21,879 nucleotides of DNA from a virus. Position numbers and translations under genes: made by a program. The stretch covers positions 1-21,879 of the IMG/VR virus record IMGVR_UViG_3300030329_005440. One strand, 5' to 3'. This document shows, in pieces, positions 12,130 to 19,296 of this stretch. The notes beneath the pieces were generated by a model. The model was not told the origin of the DNA and searched no databases. It saw nothing but the letters and a program-made list of their open reading frames with translations. Within the stretch, counting starts at the first letter, position 1. Each line of letters begins with the position of its first letter.

Positions 12130-14144
12130 CGCGCCTGGCTCAGATTCAAACCAATTTTACGAGCGGCGAGCTTGATCCGCTGGTTAGGGGCCGAGTCGAT
12201 TTGCAACAATATTACAACGGGATGGAAACACTGACCAACGTGGTGGTTCAACCGCAAGGCGGCGTGAGTCGGCGCGAAGGTCTCAAGTACGTCTTCACCA
12301 TTCCAAGCTCACAAAATCCGCAAGATGGGCTACGAATTGTGCCCTTTGAGTTTTCTGAAACACAAACCTACATTTTAATTTTTGTGCATCAACGTATGTA
12401 CGTCTTCCAAAACCAACAACAGATCACAAACATTAATGGATCGGGCAACGCCTATTTGGCAACAGGATTGACGTCAGCAACATTGGCTGACAAGTTTGGC
12501 TTTACACAGAGCCACGATACCTTGGTGGTTTTTACGGTTGCCGGTATGCAGACCTTCGTGCGCGGCGCTACCAACTCGACCTGGACCGTTGACAGCTCTC
12601 CGGTTGCGGCTGCGAATCGACCGTATGTCCGCAGTGGCACAGCAGCCACTGATGGCAACACGACTGCGACTCCGAGTGCGACCAGCGGCAATATCACGAT
12701 TACGGCCGGCGCATCCTTTTTTTCAGCCGACCATGAAAACCAGCAATTTGAAAGCACCGATGGTTTTGGAACAGCGCGGATTACAAAATACGTTTCTGCC
12801 ACGGTAGTTGAAGCGGTCACGCAAACCAGTTTCTTTGACACCAGCGCCATGGCCTCTGGGACTTGGCGGGTTAACACGGGTTTCGATGAAAGACTTGAAA
12901 ACGCTAGTGGTGGGTGTTCGTGTGGAACTTTTCACGAAGGGCGTCTGTTTGTCGGTGGCAATAGCACAAATCCCAACATGATTTTTGGCTCGAAAGTAGG
13001 TGATTTTTTTAATTTTAGGCAAACCGATGGTCTGGATGACGATGCCATTCAAGCCGAAATATCAACCGACCAAGTGAATGAAATTACGTCAATTCGATCG
13101 GGTCGAGATCTTCAAATTTTTACAACCGGCGCAGAATATTATGTGCCGCAGCCTGACACATCGCCGCTTACGCCATCAAATTTTGTTGTTAAACAAGCGA
13201 CCAGGCAGGGATCCAAAACAGATATAAATCCGGTGGGATCTGAAACAGGAACGTATTTTGTGGCGCGCGGTGGTAAAGGCATCCGAGAGCTTACGTATTC
13301 AGATCAAGAAACGACTTACGCCGTAGCTAACATTAGTCTTTTGTGCAGTCACTTAGTGAGCACTCCAACCCGAATGGCCTATAAAGTTTCGCGCTCAAGC
13401 ACCGAGGGCGATCGACTCTTTCTCATCAACTCTGATGGAAGCATGGCAAACTTTACACTGCTAAGAAGTCAAAATGTGGTTGCTGCAAGTAAATTTACTA
13501 CGAGTGGCGAATTTGTCGACATTGCCGTGGATAACGACGATGTTTATGTGATTACAAAAAGAACCATTAACTCTGCAACTGTTTATTACCTGGAAGTTTT
13601 TGATGAAAATCGAACAACAGACGCAGCAATACAATATTTTTCGGGGGCTGTTGCACCGGATCAAGCCATCCCAACCGATGGCGATGGAACCACGCACAGC
13701 GGTTTGTCGCATCTTGAAGGCGCAACAGTTGACGTGATTCGCGATGACAATGTTTTAGCGCAAAAAACAGTGAGCAGCAGCGCCATCACAACCGATGTTG
13801 GCCCAACAACCTATACGGAAGTCGGATTGCCCTACACCGTTACAATGAAGACGATGCCGTTCGAACCACGGCTCTCAAGCGGTAACGTTCAAGCGCAGCG
13901 TCGTCGCATTGTTGAAGCGACTCCGATCATGTATAACACTCAGAATTTAACGATCAACTCCAAAGACGTCCCGTTCCGATCCTTTCCCTTGACCCTTGGG
14001 GCGGGCGTCACCAATTTTACTGGGACAAAAAAGGTAGGACCAATTCTCGGTTTTTCGCGGGCTCCTGCCTTAACGATCGGACAAAGCGCCCCTTTGTTTT
14101 TTACTCTACTAGCGCTCGAATATAAAGTGAGTTTAGGCCAATGA
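12126..14144 (+). CDS. Tail tubular protein B (T7 gp12-like nozzle)
   Basis: The product is 672 residues (T7 gp12 is 794). The start FTSGELDPLVRGRVDLQQYYNGMETLTNVVVQPQGGVSRREGLKYV is the family hallmark. The middle includes FHEGRLFVGGNSTNPNMIFGSKVGDFFNF and TDQVNEITSIRSGRDLQIFTTGAEYYV, which belong to the beta-propeller part. The final part (MPFEPRLSSGNVQAQRRRIVEA) leads to a beta-rich tip. Six copies form the tail nozzle below the adaptor, to which fibres attach. The gene lies between ATGA overlaps on both sides, with the upstream adaptor and the downstream internal protein, indicating coupled translation. Confidence 0.92.
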   Translation: MTRLAQIQTNFTSGELDPLVRGRVDLQQYYNGMETLTNVVVQPQGGVSRREGLKYVFTIPSSQNPQDGLRIVPFEFSETQTYILIFVHQRMYVFQNQQQITNINGSGNAYLATGLTSATLADKFGFTQSHDTLVVFTVAGMQTFVRGATNSTWTVDSSPVAAANRPYVRSGTAATDGNTTATPSATSGNITITAGASFFSADHENQQFESTDGFGTARITKYVSATVVEAVTQTSFFDTSAMASGTWRVNTGFDERLENASGGCSCGTFHEGRLFVGGNSTNPNMIFGSKVGDFFNFRQTDGLDDDAIQAEISTDQVNEITSIRSGRDLQIFTTGAEYYVPQPDTSPLTPSNFVVKQATRQGSKTDINPVGSETGTYFVARGGKGIRELTYSDQETTYAVANISLLCSHLVSTPTRMAYKVSRSSTEGDRLFLINSDGSMANFTLLRSQNVVAASKFTTSGEFVDIAVDNDDVYVITKRTINSATVYYLEVFDENRTTDAAIQYFSGAVAPDQAIPTDGDGTTHSGLSHLEGATVDVIRDDNVLAQKTVSSSAITTDVGPTTYTEVGLPYTVTMKTMPFEPRLSSGNVQAQRRRIVEATPIMYNTQNLTINSKDVPFRSFPLTLGAGVTNFTGTKKVGPILGFSRAPALTIGQSAPLFFTLLALEYKVSLGQ

Positions 14145-14641
14145 AACAAGCAGCAATGTTTGCACTCAGTGTTGCCAGCAGTGTCGTTGGTGCGTACGGC
14201 GCACATCTATCCGGTAAAGCGGCTGAACGCGCAGCATCCCGGCAAGCTGCGGAAGAAGAAGCTCGGGCTCGCATCGAAGCCTTGGAAGCTCGAGAAAAAG
14301 GCGTTGAAGAGCTGCGCAAAATTAACGCGGTGCTGGCAGCGAATGTTGCTCGTGGCGCGGCTGGGAACCTCAATCCTTTTAGTCCTACAAGCTCAATTGC
14401 GATGATTAACAATTTAAGTTTAGACAGCGCGGTCTCTAGTTACTACTCAAGTCTAGATAACGCCATCATTGCGCATTCGCTTGGTAAATCTAAAGCTGAA
14501 AGGTTGCGATACGCCGGCAAAATGAAGAAACGCGCGGGCAATCTCATGGCAGCTCAAACTCTCTTGCAAGGTGGCTCAGACATTGCGGCTTCCGGGTACG
14601 ACCCATTTGCAAGCGACACTAAATCGGAGAAGATCTTCTAA
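14141..14641 (+). CDS. Internal virion protein (T7 gp14-like)
   Basis: The product is 166 residues (T7 gp14 is 196). It begins with a small-residue hydrophobic segment (MFALSVASSVVGAYGAHLSG, residues 6-25) able to insert into a membrane, followed by a long charged coiled helix (ERAASRQAAEEEARARIEALEAREKG). It then has AANVARGAAGNLNPFSPTSSIAM, a typical motif of this family, and YYSSLDNAIIAHSLGKSKAERL. Gp14-type proteins are carried in the head and, on infection, form the outer-membrane pore of the ejection apparatus. Position after the nozzle gene and before the larger internal proteins supports this. It overlaps both neighbours. Confidence 0.82.
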   Translation: MKQAAMFALSVASSVVGAYGAHLSGKAAERAASRQAAEEEARARIEALEAREKGVEELRKINAVLAANVARGAAGNLNPFSPTSSIAMINNLSLDSAVSSYYSSLDNAIIAHSLGKSKAERLRYAGKMKKRAGNLMAAQTLLQGGSDIAASGYDPFASDTKSEKIF

Positions 14642-16572
14642 TGGCAGAGCTTATTCAGTACCGATCAACGCCGCAATCAATCAACCTCCGGTCAGGCACA
14701 AATGTGGACCTGACGGCTGAATCGGATGCGTATGGCGCACTGTATTCGGCCGCCGAGTCGATGCGCCAGTTTGCTAACAAGCGCCTGGCGGTTTATGCGG
14801 AGAAAGAAGGTATCGAATACGGGGTCGAAAACGTGCCTACATTGGCTCAATTGCGTGATATTTTTAGCGACCAAGAGCGCGTCGAAAACCAAGTTGTTCT
14901 TGACAATATTGATGGCAAAGCAACCAATGACGATGTTATTCAAGCTAATCGTCAGCGAATTGAACCAAAAAATATTTTAGAGAATCTTCCGCAGGGAATG
15001 AATGTCTACGATGTTGCGGCGCGATCTGCTGCCGGTGAAGCTCTGGCCGATTCGCTTAAAGTTATCGCCGCTGAAAAGTTTGATGCTATCCAACTTCAAG
15101 CTTTAAGTTTGGAGAGCTCGCCGCAAGAAGTGAAAGATCAACTACAAGCAACCATTGTGGGATTAAGTGAAGCCTTTGAAGGGTTAGGAGATCCTGCGGC
15201 GCTGCGAAAGTGGCGCGCCAGTGTGTCTCTTGCCGCAAACACGACTTATTCAGCATACGCACAAAACTACATTACGGTTGGTCGTCAAAAAAGAGAAGTT
15301 GATTTTCAGCGATCAATTCAGGCATTCAAAAGCCAGACAAAAAATTTGTTGGCGAATAAAGACATTAATGAACCGGTTTTTCGGAGCAATGGCCGCATCG
15401 TCAACATTCCAGAAGATCTTTCTGGAACCGATCGTCAAGCATTTATACAGGAAAACAAACTGGAAGTTTCAAATTTAAATGCTATTGATTTTTTGATCGC
15501 CGAGCGCGATAACATTTTGGCAAAAGCTTCTGGCATTTATCGCGATGAATCAAAGTTAAAATCGATCGCCAAAGATCTCAACGACAATATTAAAACCAAT
15601 ATAGCCGAATACTTTACCGACATTGTGTACTCCGAAGAGGAAATGCGGGTTGTTGCTGAAAACATTTTAACAGGATCCTTTGAAGGTTTAGCGCCGTATG
15701 ATATGGAGTTAGTGGAAACAGCTCGGTCTTACGGTTACACCGATGTTGAAGAGATCATTGCTGAAAATTTTATTAAAAGACTCGACGCGCTTGATAAGTT
15801 TGATGAGGATCGCCGAAAAAAAGAAAAGTTTGACGTTGATGATGCTAAAAGTGATTTAACAAATGATATTCAAATTGCGATGGGCAATCCAGACCCGGAT
15901 GCGCGATCGCGAATGATTGAGTCATCAATCGCGGTGTTTCGAAACAAAGCGCCAGGTGAGCCGATTCCCGCCGAACTTAATAAACTGATTACGACCGAGC
16001 AAGGGGCTTATGCCGCCGTTGACAACTCCGAGGTGGTCAACACTCTAAACGCCGCTCTCAGATTTAACGAGATGCCGCTTATTAGCATGAAGGAATTAAT
16101 TACCTATCAAAACGATTTAACTGAAAAAACGTTTAACGATTATCTTAAACTTTATACGGCCTTTCAAAACAAACAAATATCCCAGGTTGATTCTCTTGTT
16201 CGTGCTACTTTAAAAATGGCCCCACCAACTTTTCTCAGTTTAGTGCCTGATGGCACGCGAGCGCAAAACTACAATATTCGTGGCGAGGTTTTGAAGCAAG
16301 CTCAAGAAGCCTTGTTTGAGGCAAAAGTAAATCAAGAATCGTTTAACGGTTTTCTGTGGTTTCAAGATAACTTTGAGCGCATACGCAGCGAGTTTTCTGC
16401 TACCACAGTTCAGCCAAAAGAAGAACCAAAGTCAGTTGATCAGTTGCAACAAAGAAAAAACTTTCTACTTAAAAAAGACCAGTTAACTGAGCCTGACAGA
16501 GAAGAGTTAGCACAAATTAACGAACAGTTAAAAGAGTTTGCCGACAGAAAAAAAGAGACAAAAGATGAGTGA
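14641..16572 (+). CDS. Internal virion protein (T7 gp15-like position)
   Basis: The product is 643 residues (T7 gp15 is 747). It is almost entirely helical and charged, with no transmembrane segment or enzyme motif. The N-terminal part has the usual small-virion-protein start (IQYRSTPQSINLRSGTNVDL; AAESMRQFANKRLAVYAEKEG), where residues around 30-60 form a helix with the motif (A/F)-A-x-R-L-x2-YAE-K-EG found in podovirus ejection proteins. The long remainder is of the sort that builds the periplasmic tube. The C-terminus (from about 600) is a charged coiled coil. The call rests on position, size and composition rather than on strong sequence signature. Overlaps of TAATG upstream and 8 nt downstream show coupling. 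Confidence 0.72.
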   Translation: MAELIQYRSTPQSINLRSGTNVDLTAESDAYGALYSAAESMRQFANKRLAVYAEKEGIEYGVENVPTLAQLRDIFSDQERVENQVVLDNIDGKATNDDVIQANRQRIEPKNILENLPQGMNVYDVAARSAAGEALADSLKVIAAEKFDAIQLQALSLESSPQEVKDQLQATIVGLSEAFEGLGDPAALRKWRASVSLAANTTYSAYAQNYITVGRQKREVDFQRSIQAFKSQTKNLLANKDINEPVFRSNGRIVNIPEDLSGTDRQAFIQENKLEVSNLNAIDFLIAERDNILAKASGIYRDESKLKSIAKDLNDNIKTNIAEYFTDIVYSEEEMRVVAENILTGSFEGLAPYDMELVETARSYGYTDVEEIIAENFIKRLDALDKFDEDRRKKEKFDVDDAKSDLTNDIQIAMGNPDPDARSRMIESSIAVFRNKAPGEPIPAELNKLITTEQGAYAAVDNSEVVNTLNAALRFNEMPLISMKELITYQNDLTEKTFNDYLKLYTAFQNKQISQVDSLVRATLKMAPPTFLSLVPDGTRAQNYNIRGEVLKQAQEALFEAKVNQESFNGFLWFQDNFERIRSEFSATTVQPKEEPKSVDQLQQRKNFLLKKDQLTEPDREELAQINEQLKEFADRKKETKDE

Positions 16573-19174
16573 TGAGTTTGAAAACGAATTTATCGATCAC
16601 GAGTTAAAACGCGGATCACAACGATTTGCCTACACTGACCCAGCGACGGGAGAAAAGAAAATAGGCTACGGCGAAGTGCCCCTGCCTCACGGCGAATACC
16701 CGGCGGATATGGACCTGGAAAATGAAGAAGCCATGGCTCAGTATGATCTTGAGCGTTTCAAAATTCGAGGCGTTAACGTGTTGAAATATTCGCCCGAGGA
16801 TTTTGAGGATATTCGGTCCCAGGACGAAGGGTCGCAGTTGACAGATCCCGCCTGGATTGCGAGCTCCAAAATTCTGTACAGAACAACACAGGACAAAGCA
16901 TTTGAAGGAGAAGATAAAGACGTCGCACAATGGGGTCTTGATTTTATGGATCGGTTTGAAGCAAATCTGCCGGCCATGCTAGTGAACACAAATACGGTTT
17001 TGCAAGCTCCAACGCCGGTGCAAAGCGCCATGTATTATTTGATGGAAACGTATGATCGCAAAGGTTTAGATTTGCGTTCAACTCTTCGTCAAGTAGCCTG
17101 GAGCCTGGCCGATCCATCAAATTTGTTTGGTCTAGGAACACTGGGTGTTGGGTTTGTGGCTAAGGGTGGCGCAAAGAAGTTGTCAAAAGCTGGGTTTAAA
17201 ACGCTGCTGAAAGAAAGTATTTTGAGTAAACCAAACCTCGCGACCATTTTGACAGGAGTTGACGCGGCTGCTGTCACGGCAGCGTATGACGCCGCGCAAC
17301 AAAACATTGAAATCGGCGCTGGCGTTCGTGAAGAATTTGACCCAACACAAACAGCCATTGCCGGTGGCGTCGGAGCCGTGGTGGGTGATCGTCTTGCTGC
17401 TGGTTCTCCAGCAATTGTAGAGGGTGCTCGACGAGCAGGAACAGGTGTGGCTGAAGCAGTTACTGAAAAAGCTGGACAAGTTTATGAAGGCGTCGAAAAC
17501 TTAACCAACCTCAATGTCGTGCCACCAAAACGCGTAGGCACAACTGGCCAATATGTTGGCGCACCGCCAGGATTAGACAGCCCACAAAAACTAGCAGCGC
17601 TTAGAAACAATATGATGAAGATTGCTAAAGCTGGTGAAGAGGGACGGTTTTGGTATGAGCGCTCGGGCCGTGCATTATTAGATTTGTTAGATGGCGATGT
17701 AAAAGAAACTGATAAGCTTGCACAAGCTATTGCCATAACAAGTTCTGGATCAACTCCTGTGCTAACAAACTTTCAGTTTGCTATTCAAGCATATTACCAA
17801 CACAGAGCTGGCAAAGAAATTCGCACAGGAAAGTTTCCTACAGCCCAAAGCGATCGTTTAAAAAAATTGTTTGACGGCGAGGACTGGCCAGGGAGAAAAA
17901 CAAATACTTTCTATAACAATATAATGGCAGTAGTAGATCCGAGCAGAGCACAAGGCGTGACTGTGGATATGCATATGATGAGAGTTTTTGGTTTTGAGAA
18001 TGACGCGCCTAGCCCAAAACAATATGATTTTATTGAAAAAGAAGTTACCCGCATTGGTGACAAACTAGGCTGGACGCCTTACCAAGTGCAAGCTGCGATG
18101 TGGGTAAAGCAAAAAGCAGATCGAGCTGGCAAGCCTGTATCCGAAATGAAATTTGATTATTCTGATGCTTTGAAAAAGAATCTAGGTCAAATTTCCTCAG
18201 AAACAAAGCCATCAAAAAGTAGCGGCCATTTCCCAGAATTATTTGACGCGCCGATGCAAGAGCAAGCTGATTTTCATTTGAGAATGTCAAAAGCGTTAAC
18301 AAACGACGACGGTAAGGATTTAATAGCTAAAGAAGTCGGTTTGCTTTCACCCGGTAGTTTTGATGCTCCAGGAATATACAAAGGAGTTTTAAGCCCCGGA
18401 ACCCAAACATATGCATTAATGCCGCCGCAATATAAAGGCGAGCCTGGTGAAGTGGAACAGGGTGCGATAGATCTTGTGAAGATATATGCTGTAGCAAAAG
18501 GAATATTGTTAAAACAAGATAGCGTAGGAGCGCATAGAGTTTTTGTAAAAAAAGGTTATGCAAAAGATAGGGATGCTGTCGCTGTTGATATTGGAAGACG
18601 CTTTACTGATGAAGAAATGGTGAAATTAGATCTGTTATTAACCGAAGAGTTTAAATCAAATGATTTCTCACCAGCGTCTACAGAATTAGGTGTGAATATT
18701 GTTCATTGGATGGGTGAACGTGGCAAGATGGATTTTACAGATTTCCAAGACAAAGTTAGAAAAGTTTTAAAAAAGATGGAGATGTCTGATATAATTACAC
18801 CTAGTGGCAAGTTAGAAGCTGGTACAGCAGCTTCTCAAAAGGTGTATGTCACTAATGAAGTATATAATGAAAAAGGCGACGTAATAAGTAGTTGGAAAGA
18901 GGAACCTAATGGCAGAAATTATTTGGAAGGAGCTTTCCCCGGACGACCGGATCTTCAAGCAAGGGTGGATAGTATCGTCACCAAACTTGCAGACAGGGTC
19001 GATGCAGTCGAAGACGAAATCGTCAGAGATTACGGGTGGACAAAGCTCGACTACAACAGCAAGTACCGAGGCCAGCAAGAAGAAGCAGCCGAGCAAATAG
19101 CACCCTCCCCTGACACTGATCCTTCAGTGTTAGGCGAACGTCCTCCACAACCACCGGCGATGGAGGACCCATGA
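16565..19174 (+). CDS. Mosaic ejection-position protein with a DUF7178-like central module
   Basis: The product is 869 residues from ATG 16565 (overlap of 8 nt). Residues 1-320 look like phage ejection proteins: acidic start, then STLRQVAWSLADPSNLFGLG, followed by small-residue hydrophobic stretches (TLGVGFVAKGG; IAGGVGAVVGDRLAAG). From about 336 to 523 there is a different domain: EGRFWYERSGRALLDLL, AIAITSSGSTPVLTNFQFA, KTNTFYNNIM, GVTVDMHMMRVFGF, LGWTPYQVQAAMW. This matches my memory of an uncharacterised phage domain (DUF7178-like) with conserved W, S/P and V-T-x-D-x-H. A second module follows (IDLVKIYAVAKG, VAVDIGRRFTDEEMVKL). Arginine codon use changes at these boundaries (AGA/AGG 11 of 20 in the module, 1 of 15 before it), so it appears to be an acquired segment. 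C-terminus disordered, Pro-rich. Confidence 0.65.
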   Translation: MSDEFENEFIDHELKRGSQRFAYTDPATGEKKIGYGEVPLPHGEYPADMDLENEEAMAQYDLERFKIRGVNVLKYSPEDFEDIRSQDEGSQLTDPAWIASSKILYRTTQDKAFEGEDKDVAQWGLDFMDRFEANLPAMLVNTNTVLQAPTPVQSAMYYLMETYDRKGLDLRSTLRQVAWSLADPSNLFGLGTLGVGFVAKGGAKKLSKAGFKTLLKESILSKPNLATILTGVDAAAVTAAYDAAQQNIEIGAGVREEFDPTQTAIAGGVGAVVGDRLAAGSPAIVEGARRAGTGVAEAVTEKAGQVYEGVENLTNLNVVPPKRVGTTGQYVGAPPGLDSPQKLAALRNNMMKIAKAGEEGRFWYERSGRALLDLLDGDVKETDKLAQAIAITSSGSTPVLTNFQFAIQAYYQHRAGKEIRTGKFPTAQSDRLKKLFDGEDWPGRKTNTFYNNIMAVVDPSRAQGVTVDMHMMRVFGFENDAPSPKQYDFIEKEVTRIGDKLGWTPYQVQAAMWVKQKADRAGKPVSEMKFDYSDALKKNLGQISSETKPSKSSGHFPELFDAPMQEQADFHLRMSKALTNDDGKDLIAKEVGLLSPGSFDAPGIYKGVLSPGTQTYALMPPQYKGEPGEVEQGAIDLVKIYAVAKGILLKQDSVGAHRVFVKKGYAKDRDAVAVDIGRRFTDEEMVKLDLLLTEEFKSNDFSPASTELGVNIVHWMGERGKMDFTDFQDKVRKVLKKMEMSDIITPSGKLEAGTAASQKVYVTNEVYNEKGDVISSWKEEPNGRNYLEGAFPGRPDLQARVDSIVTKLADRVDAVEDEIVRDYGWTKLDYNSKYRGQQEEAAEQIAPSPDTDPSVLGERPPQPPAMEDP

Positions 19175-19296
19175 GCACACCTGATCAAACCAATTGGACT
19201 GATGAGCAAAAAGCTCGCTACGCGCTCGTTCAAGAAAAAAGCAAAGCGCGTCAAACTCCCAAAAAACCCGTTAGTTATCCCCGGAGGCCCAAATAA
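19171..19296 (+). CDS. Small basic protein of 41 residues, unknown function
   Basis: ATG 19171 overlaps the previous stop (ATGA) with GGAGG at 19162-19166. The frame closes with TAA at 19294-19296, whose last base is the A of the next ATG (TAATG). The product, starting MSTPDQTNWTDEQKARYALV and ending PVSYPRRPK, is basic and probably helical in its first half. Perfect fit between two virion genes with a good ribosome binding site supports a real gene. No family is recognised. It could be a small virion or assembly component. Confidence 0.65.
   Translation: MSTPDQTNWTDEQKARYALVQEKSKARQTPKKPVSYPRRPK

Noticed and set aside
18909-19100. Alternate plus-strand frame near the end of the mosaic protein (MAEIIWKELSPDD...)
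   Set aside because: It lacks an evident ribosome binding site of its own and overlaps a continuous long frame; unlike the methylase case, no family motif is recognised.
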